Numbered from the stretch's first letter, positions 26,464 to 35,721 are shown. The stretch: 64,000 bases of DNA from Geodermatophilus sp. DSM 44513 (GCF_032460525.1 NZ_CP135963.1:4278001-4342000); one strand, 5' to 3'. Numbers and translations are program-made. Notes: generated by a model from the letters alone, not told the origin.

Positions 26464-28644
26464 ATGGACCACGTCCGGGAACGCACCGCGGTCGGCCGCC
26501 GCCGCCGCGGTTTCCGCCTGACCAACCGGGTCTTCTGGGACCTCGCGGTGTCCATGGTCGGGCTCGGCCTGGCCGTCGGGCTGGTGTTCCCGCCGTTCGC
26601 CGTCTGGCTGGGCGTGCCGTCCGCGGTCGCGACCCGCCCGCTGTTCCAGGTCGCCTGCCTGGTCGCCGGCTTCCTCGTGGGCGCGCTCAGCTTCGTCGTG
26701 TGCCGCGTCGTGGTCGGCGGCCGGCTGACGCTGCTCAGCGCCCGGCTGCGCTCGGTCGCCGACGGCATCGCCCAGGCCAGCCGCACCGGGGACTGGTCGG
26801 GGTCGACCCCCCAGCGCATCGCCGTGGACTCCGAGGACCCACTGGGGCAGACCGCCCGGGCCTTCAACAGCCTGCTCGACGCCCTGGAGGACGGCGAGCA
26901 CTTCCGGGCACTCGTGCGCAACGCCTCCGACGTCATCACGGTGGTCGACGCGTCCGGGACGATCACCTACCAGACACCGTCGGTGGGCTGGGTGCTCGGC
27001 CACCCGCCCGGCGCGCTGGTCGGGACCGACGTGTACGACCTGGTGCACGTCGAGGACCGGCCGGCCTTCCGGACCCGCCTGGCCGAGGTCGTCGCCGGCA
27101 GCGCGCACACCGCCTGCCCGGGCGCGCGCATGCGCCACCGCAACGGCACCTGGCGGTGGACGGAGACGGTGGTGGCCGACCTGCGCGCCGACCCCGCGGT
27201 CAGCGGCCTGGTGCTCACCACCCGCGACGTGAGCGACCGCCGCGAGCTGGAGGAGCAGCTGCGCACCCAGGCCTTCCACGACCCGCTGACCGGGCTGCCC
27301 AACCGGGCGGTGTTCATGGACCGGCTGCGCGCGGCCGAGGCCGGGGAGCGCGACGGCGTCCCGGCCGCGGTGCTGTTCCTGGACCTGGACAACCTCAAGA
27401 CGGTCAACGACGACCTCGGGCACGAGGCGGGTGACACCCTGCTGCGGGTCGTGGCCTCCCGGGTCGCCCGCCTGCTGCGGCCCGAGGACACCCTCGCCCG
27501 CCTGGCCGGTGACGAGTTCGCCGTCCTGCTCGTCGGGGAGGCGAGCAGCACCCGGGCGGCCGGCGTGGCGGCGCGCGTGCTGGCCGCGCTGGACGAGCCG
27601 GTGGTCGTCGGCGACCGCGCCGTCCGCACCAGCGCCAGCCTCGGGCTGGCCACCTCCGACACCTGCGCGGTCAGCGGGATCGGGCTGCTGCGCGCCGCCG
27701 ACACGGCCATGTACGTGGCCAAGACCCACGGCAAGGGGCGCAGCGAGGTCTTCCACCCGCGCCACCACGCCGCCCAGCTGGACCAGGAGCAGCTGCAGGC
27801 CGACCTGTACCACGCGCTGGAGCGCCAGGAGCTCGTCCTGCACTACCAGCCGATCGTCGACCTGACCGCCGACCGGGTCAGCGGCTACGAGGCACTGCTG
27901 CGCTGGCAGCACCCCGCGCGCGGGCTCGTGCCGCCGGCCCGGTTCATCGCGCTGGCCGAGGAGAGCGGGCTGATCGTGCCGATCGGCCGCTGGGTGCTGC
28001 GCGAGGCCGCCCGGCAGGCCGCGACCTGGCAGGCGGGCGACGGCGCGGGACCGCGGGTGAGCGTCAACGTCTCGGTGCGCCAGTTCCAGCACCCCGGCCT
28101 GGTCGCCGACGTCGCCGACGCGCTGGCCACCTCGGACCTGCCGCCGGACCGGCTCACCCTGGAGATCACCGAGTCACTGCTCGTGCAGGACGCCGACCGC
28201 GCGACGGCCCGGCTCCAGGCGGTCAAGGACCTCGGCGTCCGGCTGGCCCTGGACGACTTCGGCACCGGCTACTCCTCGCTGAGCTACCTGCGCCGCTTCC
28301 CGATCGACGTCCTCAAGATCGACAAGTCCTTCGTCGACGGCGTCGCCCGCAGCACCGCGGACCGGGCCGTCGTCGCCGCGATCGTGGCGCTGGGCCGCAC
28401 CCTGGACATGGACCTGGTGGCCGAGGGCATCGAGTCCGGCGCCGAGCTGGCGGCCCTGGAGGCCCTCGGCGTCCGCTACGGGCAGGGCTACCACCTCGGC
28501 CGGCCCGCACCGGCCGCGACGGGGCAGCCGGCCGACCGGCGGCACCCGTCGTCCCCGGGTGCGGCGCTGCGCGTGGCGCCCGTGCCGCGGTCGGGGGACC
28601 CGGCCGACGGCGACGTCCGGCTCCGGCCGGCGGCCGGGGTCTGA
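26464..28644 (+). CDS. Membrane PAS-GGDEF-EAL cyclic-di-GMP enzyme
   Basis: 726 residues. Two N-terminal membrane segments (VFWDLAVSMVGLGLAVGLVF and VACLVAGFLVGALSFVVC) and a HAMP-like linker, a PAS domain (~140-270; DVITVVDASGTITYQTPS), a GGDEF domain with AGDEF at 348-352, and an EAL domain starting at E476 (YEALLRW) with NVSVRQF, ITESLL, DDFGTGYSSL, KIDKSF and AEGIE. AGDEF is an accepted active variant, and the EAL metal ligands look complete, so both synthesis and hydrolysis of c-di-GMP are possible. ATG 26464 is divergent from the aminotransferase gene. Confidence 0.93.
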   Translation: MDHVRERTAVGRRRRGFRLTNRVFWDLAVSMVGLGLAVGLVFPPFAVWLGVPSAVATRPLFQVACLVAGFLVGALSFVVCRVVVGGRLTLLSARLRSVADGIAQASRTGDWSGSTPQRIAVDSEDPLGQTARAFNSLLDALEDGEHFRALVRNASDVITVVDASGTITYQTPSVGWVLGHPPGALVGTDVYDLVHVEDRPAFRTRLAEVVAGSAHTACPGARMRHRNGTWRWTETVVADLRADPAVSGLVLTTRDVSDRRELEEQLRTQAFHDPLTGLPNRAVFMDRLRAAEAGERDGVPAAVLFLDLDNLKTVNDDLGHEAGDTLLRVVASRVARLLRPEDTLARLAGDEFAVLLVGEASSTRAAGVAARVLAALDEPVVVGDRAVRTSASLGLATSDTCAVSGIGLLRAADTAMYVAKTHGKGRSEVFHPRHHAAQLDQEQLQADLYHALERQELVLHYQPIVDLTADRVSGYEALLRWQHPARGLVPPARFIALAEESGLIVPIGRWVLREAARQAATWQAGDGAGPRVSVNVSVRQFQHPGLVADVADALATSDLPPDRLTLEITESLLVQDADRATARLQAVKDLGVRLALDDFGTGYSSLSYLRRFPIDVLKIDKSFVDGVARSTADRAVVAAIVALGRTLDMDLVAEGIESGAELAALEALGVRYGQGYHLGRPAPAATGQPADRRHPSSPGAALRVAPVPRSGDPADGDVRLRPAAGV

Positions 28645-28653
28645 CCGGCGCGG

Positions 28654-28890
28654 CTACCCGCGGCCGGCGGCGCCCGCCGGCACGGCCTCCTGGACCACCG
28701 GCGACGGGCGGTCGGCCGACCCGTTCTCCTGCACCTCCGCGCCGCAGCGCGACACGCCCAGCAACACGGACAGCACCACGGCGAACCCGCCGAGGACCAC
28801 CCCGGCCACCATCAGCCGGCCGCGCCGTCCCCGCGCGGTCGGCTCCTCCCCGCGGGGCTCCCCGTCGGGTCCTGGTCCGCTCGTCGCCAT
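28654..28890 (-). CDS. Small single-pass membrane protein
   Basis: 78 residues: a charged cytoplasmic start, one hydrophobic helix (LMVAGVVLGGFAVVLSVLLG) and a polar outer tail with one Cys. ATG 28890 is preceded by AGGAGG. Convergent with the GGDEF-EAL gene, whose stop is 10 bp away. No family recognised. Confidence 0.65.
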   Translation of the reverse strand: MATSGPGPDGEPRGEEPTARGRRGRLMVAGVVLGGFAVVLSVLLGVSRCGAEVQENGSADRPSPVVQEAVPAGAAGRG

Positions 28891-28996
28891 GGGGCCTCCT
28901 GTCCGTGCGCCGGCCGGGCGCCGCTCGCGCGTCGTCCCCGTGCCCCGGGGCCGCGGTGGTCATGCACGCGACCGCCGCGCCCGTAGCCTCCCGGTG

Positions 28997-29869
28997 GTGA
29001 GCGCGGGTGCCGTGCCGGCCGAGCGGCCCGGCGTCGTCGCGGCCCTGCGGGCGGCCGGCTGCGTGTTCGCCGAGGAGGAGGCCGCCGTGCTGCTGGCCGA
29101 GGCGACCGACCCGGCCTCCCTCGCCGACCTGGTCGCCCGGCGGGTCGCCGGCGAGCCGCTGGAGGTCGTCGTCGGCTGGGCGGCCTTCTGCGGCCTGCGG
29201 GTGCAGGTGGGGGCCGGTGTCTTCGTCCCCCGCCGGCGGACCGCCCTGCTCGTCGAGCAGGCGGTCGCCGCGCTGCGCGGCACCGGCCGCACACCGGTGG
29301 TCGTCGACCTGTGCTGCGGCTCCGGCGCGGTGGGGCTGGCCGTGGCCGTCCGCGCGGGCCCGGTGGAGCTGCACGCGGCCGACGTCGACCCGGTCGCCGT
29401 CGGCTGGGCCCGGCGCAACCTGGCCGCGGTCGGCGGCCGGGTGCACCGGGGCGACCTGTACGCCGCGCTGCCCGCCGGGCTGCGCGGCCGGGTCGACCTG
29501 CTGGCCGTCAACGCCCCCTACGTACCCACCGCCGCCGTGGCGCTGCTGCCACCCGAGGCGCGCGACCACGAGCCGCGCACCGCCCTCGACGGCGGGCCGG
29601 ACGGCACCGCCCTGCACCGCCGGGTCGCCGCCGGGGCGCGGCGGTGGCTGGCCCCCGGCGGCACCCTGCTGGTCGAGACCGGCGCCGCCCAGGCCCGGGT
29701 GACCGCGGCCGCCGTCCGGGACGGCGGGTTGCGCGCGGTGGTGGTGCACGACGAGGCGCGCGACGCGACGGTCGTCGCCGGGACCGCCCCCGAGGACACC
29801 GTGCCAGGCCTGGCACGCTGCGCCGCGACACACGGCGGGGTGTCCCGGGACGGACCGGTCGCGCCGTGA
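28997..29869 (+). CDS. PrmC/HemK-like protein N5-glutamine methyltransferase homologue
   Basis: 290 residues. SAM-binding motif I is VVDLCCGSGAVGLAVAV, motif post-I AADVDPVAVGWARRN, and the substrate Gln-binding motif is NAPYVP, a variant of NPPY. The N-terminal helical part and GVFVPRRRTALLVEQA resemble PrmC. The variant motif places it with the putative PrmC-like enzymes (TIGR03704 style) rather than the canonical release-factor methyltransferase, which is usually linked to prfA. The GTG start follows in a short gap divergent from the small membrane protein. Confidence 0.82.
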   Translation: MSAGAVPAERPGVVAALRAAGCVFAEEEAAVLLAEATDPASLADLVARRVAGEPLEVVVGWAAFCGLRVQVGAGVFVPRRRTALLVEQAVAALRGTGRTPVVVDLCCGSGAVGLAVAVRAGPVELHAADVDPVAVGWARRNLAAVGGRVHRGDLYAALPAGLRGRVDLLAVNAPYVPTAAVALLPPEARDHEPRTALDGGPDGTALHRRVAAGARRWLAPGGTLLVETGAAQARVTAAAVRDGGLRAVVVHDEARDATVVAGTAPEDTVPGLARCAATHGGVSRDGPVAP

Positions 29870-29931
29870 CCGGCACCGGGGCGGGCCCTTGTGCCCTGCC
29901 GTACCGGAACGCGGGTTGCCACCATCCGGGC

Positions 29932-30450
29932 ATGCAGGAGGGACGCCGGCTCGCCGCCGGGCCGGAAGAGGGCCGGCGGGGCACCCGCGCGACCGGCGAC
30001 GACGCACGCGGCTGCCCCGCGGCCGCCGTGCGGCCGGCCCCGCTGCTCCCCCGCCGGCCGTCCCCGTGGCTGCTCGTCGACGTCGACGGCTCGTCGGGGT
30101 CCCACGAGGCGCTGGTCTGGGCGCTGCAGGAGGCCGCCCGCCGCGAGGCCACGGTGGTGGTCGTCTGCGCACCCGACGAGACCGACGACCGCCCGGGCGG
30201 TCGCACCCGCGCCGGGCGGCACGCGGACGCCCGGGCCCTCGAACGGCTCGACGCCGAGGTGCTGCGGGCCCTGGCCGAGACCGGCGTCTCGTGCCGGGTG
30301 CGCACCGCCGTGGTCGAGCGGCCGGTCCTCGAGGCACTGACCAGCGCCGCGCGGGGCGCCGACCTCGTCGTCGTCGGCGGACGCGGCAAGACCCTGCTGC
30401 GTCGCGCCGTCCCCCGGCACCCGGCCCGCCGCCTGGCCCGCGGCGCCTGA
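29932..30450 (+). CDS. Universal stress protein (UspA) family
   Basis: 172 residues. After ~45 disordered residues a single Usp domain runs from PWLLVDVDGSSGSHEALVWAL to the C-terminus; the nucleotide-binding loop appears as DLVVVGGRGKTLLRRAV, close to the G-x2-G-x9-G(S/T) pattern but ending without the usual Ser. It lies just before a DosS-like kinase, a common neighbourhood for Usp genes in actinobacteria under hypoxia control. ATG 29932 has no obvious ribosome site. Confidence 0.75.
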   Translation: MQEGRRLAAGPEEGRRGTRATGDDARGCPAAAVRPAPLLPRRPSPWLLVDVDGSSGSHEALVWALQEAARREATVVVVCAPDETDDRPGGRTRAGRHADARALERLDAEVLRALAETGVSCRVRTAVVERPVLEALTSAARGADLVVVGGRGKTLLRRAVPRHPARRLARGA

Positions 30451-30506
30451 CGGAGCCCCGCATCACCACCCCGCCGCTCCTCCCGGAGCTCCCCGACCAC
30501 CGGGCC

Positions 30507-32168
30507 GTGACCCCGCCCGGCGCGGGGTCCCACGGCCTGCCCTCCACCGAGATCGTCGTCCCCGGCGCCCGGCCCGCGGAGCGCAGCGAGCAGGTCGACG
30601 CCACGCTGCGCGGCACCCTGCGGCTGGCCGTCGAGCACACCCGCGCGACCTACGGCGCGATCGGGGTGCTCGACGCGACCGGGACCCGGCTGGAACGGCT
30701 GCTCGTCGTGGGCGTGGACGCCGCCGACCGCGACCGGATCGGCACGCTCCCCAGCGGACACGGGGTGCTGGGCGTGCTCCTGGAGCGGCCCGAGACGCTG
30801 CGGCTGGCCGACCTGTCCACCCACCCGCGGGCGGTCGGGTTCCCGCCGGGGCACCCGCGGATGCAGGCCTTCCTCGGCGTGCCCGTCCGGGTCGGGGACA
30901 CCGTCTTCGGCCACCTCCACCTCACGGCCGAGCCGGCCCGCGGGCCTTTCACGGCGGCGGACCAGACCGCCGTGGAGGCCCTGGCCGCCGCCGCGGGCCT
31001 GGCCATCGCGAACGCCGAGCTGGTCGAGCGGGCCGAGCACCGGCGCGCGTGGGCGCAGGCCGGCAGCGACATCGCCACGGCGCTGCTGTCCGGCGCCGAC
31101 CCCGACAGCGTGCTGCGCTCCATCGGCGAGCGGGTCGCCGAGCTGGCCTCCGCCGACGTCGCCGGCGTGCTGGTGCCCGCGGCGGACGACGACGAGGTGC
31201 TGACCGTCGTGGTCGCCATCGGCCAGGACCGGGAGGAGGCCGAGGCGTTCGAGGGCGTGCGGCTGCCCCTGGTGGACAGCCAGCTGGGGGCGGCGCACCG
31301 CTCCGGCGTCCCGCGGCTGATCGCCGACGCGAGCACGGCGGCCCACGGCGGCCGGCGGGCCCCGGTGCTGGGCGAGCTCGCGCGGCACTTCGGCCCCACC
31401 CTGGTCATCCCGCTCGGCGGGCGGCCCGCGCTGGGGACGGTGGTGGCCCTGCGGCTGCGCGACCGGGAGCTGTTCGCGCCCGACACCCTGGAGCTGGCCG
31501 CCGCGTTCGCCGCGCAGGCCTCGGTGGCCCTGGAGCTGGCCCGCAGCCAGCAGCGGGAGCGGCGGCTGCAGGTCCAGTCCGACCGGGACCGCATCGCCCG
31601 CGACCTGCACGACCACGTCGTCCAGCGGATCTTCGCCACCGGCCTGGCCCTGGACCGGGTCAGCCGCTCGCTGGCCGACCGGCTGCCCGAGACCGCGGCG
31701 GCGCTGGCCGCGCGGGTCGACGAGCTGGACGGCACCATCGCCCGCATCCGCTCGGCGATCTTCGAGCTGCACGAGGCCGACGACGCCTCCCCCGACGCCG
31801 TCCGCACCCGCATCGTCGACGTCGTCCGCTCGATCACCGGCGGGCAGGGCCTGCGCCCGGACGTGCGGCTGCGCGGCGAGGACGACCTGCCGCCCCGGCT
31901 GCTGCCCGACGTGGTCGCCGTGGTCCGCGAGCTGGTGACCAACGTGGTGCGGCATGCGCAGGCCGGCCGGCTGACGGTCACCGTCACCGTCGGCACGCAG
32001 GTGCAGGTCGTGGTCACCGACGACGGGATCGGGCTGCCGACGGTGGCCGTCCGCAGCGGGTTGACCAACCTGGCCGACCGCGCCGAGCGGCACGGCGGGC
32101 GGATGACCACCTCGACCGGACCGCGCGGCACGCAGATCCGCTGGTCGGTCCCGCTGTCCCCCCGGTGA
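30507..32168 (+). CDS. GAF-GAF sensor histidine kinase, DosS/DevS-like
   Basis: About 553 residues from GTG 30507; the frame is open further upstream and the true start is uncertain. Two GAF domains (~20-185 and ~190-345; YGAIGVLDATGTRLERLLVVG; LGVPVRVGDTVFGHLHL), HisKA_3 with the phospho-acceptor His in RIARDLHDHVVQRIFATGLAL, and HATPase_c (ELVTNVVRHAQ, DDGIGLP). The layout is that of mycobacterial DosS/DosT, which sense O2/NO/CO through heme; heme ligation here cannot be confirmed by eye. The partner is very probably the convergent NarL-type regulator at 32232. Confidence 0.87.
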   Translation: MTPPGAGSHGLPSTEIVVPGARPAERSEQVDATLRGTLRLAVEHTRATYGAIGVLDATGTRLERLLVVGVDAADRDRIGTLPSGHGVLGVLLERPETLRLADLSTHPRAVGFPPGHPRMQAFLGVPVRVGDTVFGHLHLTAEPARGPFTAADQTAVEALAAAAGLAIANAELVERAEHRRAWAQAGSDIATALLSGADPDSVLRSIGERVAELASADVAGVLVPAADDDEVLTVVVAIGQDREEAEAFEGVRLPLVDSQLGAAHRSGVPRLIADASTAAHGGRRAPVLGELARHFGPTLVIPLGGRPALGTVVALRLRDRELFAPDTLELAAAFAAQASVALELARSQQRERRLQVQSDRDRIARDLHDHVVQRIFATGLALDRVSRSLADRLPETAAALAARVDELDGTIARIRSAIFELHEADDASPDAVRTRIVDVVRSITGGQGLRPDVRLRGEDDLPPRLLPDVVAVVRELVTNVVRHAQAGRLTVTVTVGTQVQVVVTDDGIGLPTVAVRSGLTNLADRAERHGGRMTTSTGPRGTQIRWSVPLSPR

Positions 32169-32176
32169 CGGTGAGG

Positions 32177-32227
32177 CCCCCGTCCCGAGGCTCGCGCCGA
32201 GCCTGCGAGGCGTGAGGAGGACGGGGG
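32177..32227. terminator. Nested inverted repeat, type II (copy 1), between kinase and regulator
   Basis: Outer arms CCCCCGTCC/GGACGGGGG (9 bp) enclose an inner AGGCTCG/CGAGCCT stem. It fills the gap between two convergent genes and is closely similar to the copy at 50870-50918. Probably a bidirectional terminator and a member of a dispersed repeat family. Confidence 0.8.
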
Positions 32228-32231
32228 TCCT

Positions 32232-32861
32232 TCAACGGTCGCGCAGTTCGGTGGCCAGGATGGCGGCCTGGGTGCGCCGCTCCAGGCCGAGCTTGGCCAG
32301 CAGGTGGCTGGTGTAGTTCTTCACGGTCTTCTCGGCCAGCCCCATCCGCGCGCCGATCTGCCGGTTGGTCAGCCCCTCGCCGATCAGCCGCAGCACCGTG
32401 CGCTCCTGCTCGGTGAGCAGCGCCAGCCGGCGGTCCCGCTCGACCGGCCGGCGGCGGGCCGCGGCGGCCGCCGCCCCGGCGTCCCGGTCGAACAGCGTCC
32501 CGCCGTCGGCCACGGTGCGGACGGCGGAGACCAGCGCCGACCCGCGGACCTGCTTGAGCAGGTAGCCCGCGGCGCCCGCGGCGGCCGCGGCGGCCACGGC
32601 GTCCTCGTCCGGGAAGCTGGTCAGCACCAGGCAGCGCAGGCCGGGGACCCGCTCGCGCAGCCGGCGGCACACCTCCGCGCCGTCCCCGTCGGGCAGGCGC
32701 ATGTCGACGACGGTGACGTCCGGCCGGACCGCCGGCACCCGGGCCAGCGCCTCGGCCACCGACCCGGCCTCACCGACCACGGTGATCACCGGGTCGTCCT
32801 CGAGGACCTCGGCCACCCCGCGCCGGACGACCTCGTGGTCGTCGACGAGGAACACCCGCAC
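32232..32861 (-). CDS. NarL/DosR-type response regulator
   Basis: 209 residues from GTG 32861, chosen because the N-terminus [15 protein letters not shown] then aligns with the start of DosR; GTG 32891 is possible but would place a Crp-like site over the start. Receiver domain with acidic pocket (DDH), phospho-acceptor Asp in [11 protein letters not shown] and Lys in LLKQV; C-terminal LuxR HTH ([20 protein letters not shown], then [16 protein letters not shown]). Expected partner of the convergent DosS-like kinase; in mycobacteria this pair drives the hypoxic dormancy regulon. Confidence 0.9.
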   Translation of the reverse strand: MRVFLVDDHEVVRRGVAEVLEDDPVITVVGEAGSVAEALARVPAVRPDVTVVDMRLPDGDGAEVCRRLRERVPGLRCLVLTSFPDEDAVAAAAAAGAAGYLLKQVRGSALVSAVRTVADGGTLFDRDAGAAAAAARRRPVERDRRLALLTEQERTVLRLIGEGLTNRQIGARMGLAEKTVKNYTSHLLAKLGLERRTQAAILATELRDR

Positions 32862-32881
32862 GGACCCCCGCTCGGCGGCAG

Positions 32882-32897
32882 CGTGATCCACGTCACA
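32882..32897. promoter_or_regulatory. Crp-like operator upstream of the DosR-like regulator
   Basis: CGTGA-TCCACG-TCACA matches the Crp consensus TGTGA-N6-TCACA at nine of ten positions with exact spacing. It lies 21-36 bp before the chosen start codon, compatible with regulation by a Crp/Cmr-type protein. Confidence 0.55.
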
Positions 32898-32912
32898 GAG
32901 GGTAACCCGGGT

Positions 32913-32959
32913 GGCCCTCTGGCAGGGTCCCGCCACGAGCCGGCGGGGGGCGAGGGTCC
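32913..32959. terminator. Nested inverted repeat, type I (copy 1), after the polyketide synthase gene
   Basis: Outer arms GGCCCTC/GAGGGTCC and inner arms CCCGCC/GGCGGG. Read on the minus strand it starts directly behind the TAA of the type III polyketide synthase gene. Same pattern as copies at 36989, 41963 and 50756. Confidence 0.75.
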
Positions 32960-32962
32960 TCC

Positions 32963-33985
32963 TTAGGACGGCAGGAGCAGCGCGGCGTAGAGGGTGAGCC
33001 CGGGACCGAAGGCCATGACCACCACCGGGCCGTCCACGTCGCGGAGCTCCTCCAGCACCAGCAGGACCGTCGCCGAGGAGCAGTTGCCGTGCTCGGCGAG
33101 CACGTGGCGGGAGGCCGCCAGGTCCTCCTCGGCCAGCCCGAGGCAGTCGCGGACGACGTCCAGGATCCGCGGGCCCCCGGGGTGCACCGCCCACCCGGCG
33201 ACGTCCCCCGACACCAGCCCCGCGCCGGTCAGCAGCTCGTCGACGACGTCGCCGGCGTGCCGGGAGAGCACGTCGGGCACCCGCGGGGACAGGCCCATGC
33301 GGAAGCCCAGGTCGGTGACGTCCCAGGTCATGTGGTCGGCGGTGGAGGAGTCGGTGCGGGCCACCACGCCGGCCAGCCGCCGCCCGCGCGCGCCGGGCTG
33401 CAGGACGACGGCCGCGGCCGCGTCGGAGAACAGCGCGTGCGCGACCACCTGGTCCAGCTCCCGCGCCGGCGGCTGCACGTGCAGGCTGGTCAGCTCGCAG
33501 CACAGCAGCACGGCCGGGCGGGCACGGGCCTCCACGTAGTCGCCCACCGCGGCCAGGCCGGGGACGGCGGCGTAGCAGCCCATGTGGCCGACGAGCAGCC
33601 GCTGCAGCCCCGGGGGCATGCCCAGGTCGCTGGCCAGCCGGATGTCCAGGCCGGGGGTGGCGTACCCGGTGCAGGTGGCGACGGCGAACAGCCCGACGTC
33701 CCCCGGCGCCAGCCCGGCGTCGTCGAGGGCGCCGGCCACCGCCTGCTTGCCCAGGGGCAGTGCCTCCTGGACGTAGCGCTGCATCCGGGCCCCGGTGCTC
33801 CACCGGCTGATGTCCTCGTCGAGCGGGTTGGCCACCGTGTGCCGGCGGCGCACGCCGGACCCGGCGAACACCCGCCTGGCCGCCCGGACGTCGGCGTAGT
33901 GCCCGGCGAAGAACCCCTCCCAGGCCGCGTCCTGGTCCAGCGTCGTCGGCAGCGCGTGGCCGGCACCGGTCAGGACGGCGCTCAT
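32963..33985 (-). CDS. Type III polyketide synthase (chalcone-synthase family)
   Basis: 340 residues, slightly short of the usual 350-390. The catalytic triad is complete: C137 ([14 protein letters not shown]), H268 ([13 protein letters not shown]) and N301 ([14 protein letters not shown]). Bacterial enzymes of this branch make alkylresorcinols, alkylpyrones or tetrahydroxynaphthalene from acyl-CoA and malonyl-CoA. The methyltransferase 31 bp upstream on the same strand suggests a methylated product, as in srsA-srsB-type clusters. ATG 33985. The stop is followed at once by a type I nested repeat. Confidence 0.92.
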   Translation of the reverse strand: MSAVLTGAGHALPTTLDQDAAWEGFFAGHYADVRAARRVFAGSGVRRRHTVANPLDEDISRWSTGARMQRYVQEALPLGKQAVAGALDDAGLAPGDVGLFAVATCTGYATPGLDIRLASDLGMPPGLQRLLVGHMGCYAAVPGLAAVGDYVEARARPAVLLCCELTSLHVQPPARELDQVVAHALFSDAAAAVVLQPGARGRRLAGVVARTDSSTADHMTWDVTDLGFRMGLSPRVPDVLSRHAGDVVDELLTGAGLVSGDVAGWAVHPGGPRILDVVRDCLGLAEEDLAASRHVLAEHGNCSSATVLLVLEELRDVDGPVVVMAFGPGLTLYAALLLPS

Positions 33986-34016
33986 CGGCGCAGCTCGGCG
34001 CAGCGGTCGGTCATGG

Positions 34017-34781
34017 TCACGACCGTACGGGCGGCCGTGGGCCCTCGCCGTCCTCCGGTCGGCCGCCGGCCGCCGCGTCCTCGCGCAGCCGCCCGTAACC
34101 GGCGAAGACGACGGCGGTGGAGCGCACCGGCTTCATCCGGACCGTGGCCCGCCGGCCCAGCCGCCAGGCCAGCGCGTCGCGGACCGAGGGCCGCAGCCCG
34201 ACCAGGCGCAGCTCCAGCCCGAGGTCCGCGGCGGCGGCGAGCAGCCGGGCGCGGTCGACGAACAGGGCGGGGTCGTGGATGCCGGGCGGCGGGCCGCCGG
34301 GCAGCCGCTCGGCGACGGTGGTGGTGAGGAAGCGGCCGATGCGGGTGGCCGCCAGGGTGTCGAGGACCAGCGCGCCGCCGGGGCGCAGCAGCCGGGCGCA
34401 CTCGGCGAGCACCCCGACGTCGTCCTCGACGTGCTCGAGGATCTCCCCGGCGACGACCACGTCGGCACACCCGTCGGCGAGGGGGACAGCGAGCACCGAC
34501 CCGCACACCGGCACGACGCCGTGCTCGCGGGCCACCCGCAGGCCCGGCACGCCGAGGTCGACGCCGACGTGGCGGTAGCCCAGCCGGGCGACGTGCGGCG
34601 CCATCAGCCCGCCGCCGCAGGCCAGGTCGACCAGCACCGCGCCGGGGTGCGGCGCCGGCGGGAGGTGCTCGGCCCGCGAGGCGGCCAGCCAGTGCAGCGC
34701 GGCGAACCCCCCGGAGGGGTCCCACCAGTGGTCGGCGAGGGTGTCGTACTGGGCAGGGTCGTTCGGGCGCAGCACCCCCAT
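34017..34781 (-). CDS. SAM-dependent methyltransferase, UbiG-like
   Basis: 254 residues. Class I methyltransferase: motif I VLVDLACGGGLMAPHVA, post-I HVGVDLGVPGLRVA, motif II/III CADVVVAGEILEHVEDD and LLRPGGALVLDT. The N-terminus NDPAQYDTLADHWWDPSGGFAALHWL closely resembles UbiG, the 3-demethylubiquinone O-methyltransferase. Since actinobacteria use menaquinone, and the gene is directly upstream of a type III polyketide synthase, O-methylation of a phenolic polyketide lipid is more likely. The pair is probably one transcription unit. Confidence 0.85.
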   Translation of the reverse strand: MGVLRPNDPAQYDTLADHWWDPSGGFAALHWLAASRAEHLPPAPHPGAVLVDLACGGGLMAPHVARLGYRHVGVDLGVPGLRVAREHGVVPVCGSVLAVPLADGCADVVVAGEILEHVEDDVGVLAECARLLRPGGALVLDTLAATRIGRFLTTTVAERLPGGPPPGIHDPALFVDRARLLAAAADLGLELRLVGLRPSVRDALAWRLGRRATVRMKPVRSTAVVFAGYGRLREDAAAGGRPEDGEGPRPPVRS

Positions 34782-34790
34782 GCCCGGAGG

Positions 34791-35135
34791 TCAGCCCTTC
34801 TTCAGCGGGTCGTGGCCCCAGTTCATCAGCGAGTACCGCCACTTGGAGGTCTCGACGTCCTCCTTGGCCGGCTCCTGGGCGAGGTGACGGGCGACGTAGC
34901 CGTGCACCTTGCGCATGTGCGCGAGGTCGTCGTCGTCCAGGTCGCCCTTCTTCTTGCGCAGCAGCTCCACGATGCGGCGCCCCTCGGCGTGCCCGGTGGA
35001 CTCCCCGCCGTCGGTCTTCTGCCCCACCGACTGCGACTCGTCGGTCTCCAGCCACCGCTCCAGCTCCGCCGGGCTCATGTTGACGGCATCGCCGAACTCG
35101 CGGCGGATCGTGTCGGGGTCGTCGTCCTGGGCCAT
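34791..35135 (-). CDS. DUF3140 protein
   Basis: 114 residues. DUF3140 hallmarks: FGDAVNMSPAELERWL, GHAEGRRIVELLRKKK, MRKVHGYVARHLAQ and WRYSLMNWGHDP. Family of unknown function, often described as DNA-binding-like small helical proteins in actinobacteria; I know of no experimental role. It lies 9 bp upstream of the methyltransferase on the same strand, so it may be co-transcribed. ATG 35135. Confidence 0.88.
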   Translation of the reverse strand: MAQDDDPDTIRREFGDAVNMSPAELERWLETDESQSVGQKTDGGESTGHAEGRRIVELLRKKKGDLDDDDLAHMRKVHGYVARHLAQEPAKEDVETSKWRYSLMNWGHDPLKKG

Positions 35136-35307
35136 GGCTGCCTCCGCGTGTCGTGACCTGCCCTGCGCGGTACCGCGCCGGCCCGGCCGGGAAACGGGAC
35201 GCCGCCCGGGTGGACCGGCCCCGTCGTCGGCGACCCGACGGGGGCGCGGTTGACCGGCGGGCCGGCCGGGCACAGGCCGGACCAGCCGAGGACCGAGGAG
35301 GACCCTG

Positions 35308-35454
35308 ATGAGCGACCCCGAGCGCCCACCCCGCACGCCCGAGCCCGCCGAGGGCGGGGACCCGCCCGGCCAGGAGGACGCCGGCCGCACGCCGCGGGCC
35401 GAGGAGCCGGCCGAGGGCGCGGACGTGTCCGGGGGCGGCGCCGACACCCCCTGA
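35308..35454 (+). CDS. Very small acidic Pro/Gly-rich protein
   Basis: 48 residues starting MSDPERPPRTPEPAEGG, without hydrophobic segments. A strong GAGGAGG ribosome site at 35295-35301 precedes ATG 35308 at proper distance, which is the main evidence that it is real. One of several similar small acidic proteins between 35.3 and 38.2 kb. Confidence 0.55.
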   Translation: MSDPERPPRTPEPAEGGDPPGQEDAGRTPRAEEPAEGADVSGGGADTP

Positions 35455-35580
35455 GCGGCAGGGCTCCGGGCGCGGCCGGGTGCCCGCGCCCCCCGACCGT
35501 GATGCATGTCTCCGTCCGGCAACGGCCCGCTCCCCTTCCGGACGGTTTCGTCACCCGCCGTGCGGGGGACGGTGCTCTGC

Positions 35581-35721
35581 ATGGAGGACACGCAGCACCA
35601 GCCGCACGTCGGTACCGAGGCCGCCGAGGAGCGCCCGGCCGACGAGTCGCAGGCCCGCCGGGACGCGACCCCGCCCCTCGCCCGCCTGCTCGCCAACCCC
35701 CGCCGGACGCGCCGCGCTTGA
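35581..35721 (+). CDS. Possible small protein, 46 residues
   Basis: ATG 35581 opens MEDTQHQPHVGTEAAEERPA and ends NPRRTRRA; an earlier in-frame ATG at 35506 gives 71 residues. No family and no clear ribosome site. The composition (acidic middle, basic end) and the neighbouring small genes make it plausible but unproven. The rest of the 35455-35876 interval shows nothing I can assign. Confidence 0.3.
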   Translation: MEDTQHQPHVGTEAAEERPADESQARRDATPPLARLLANPRRTRRA

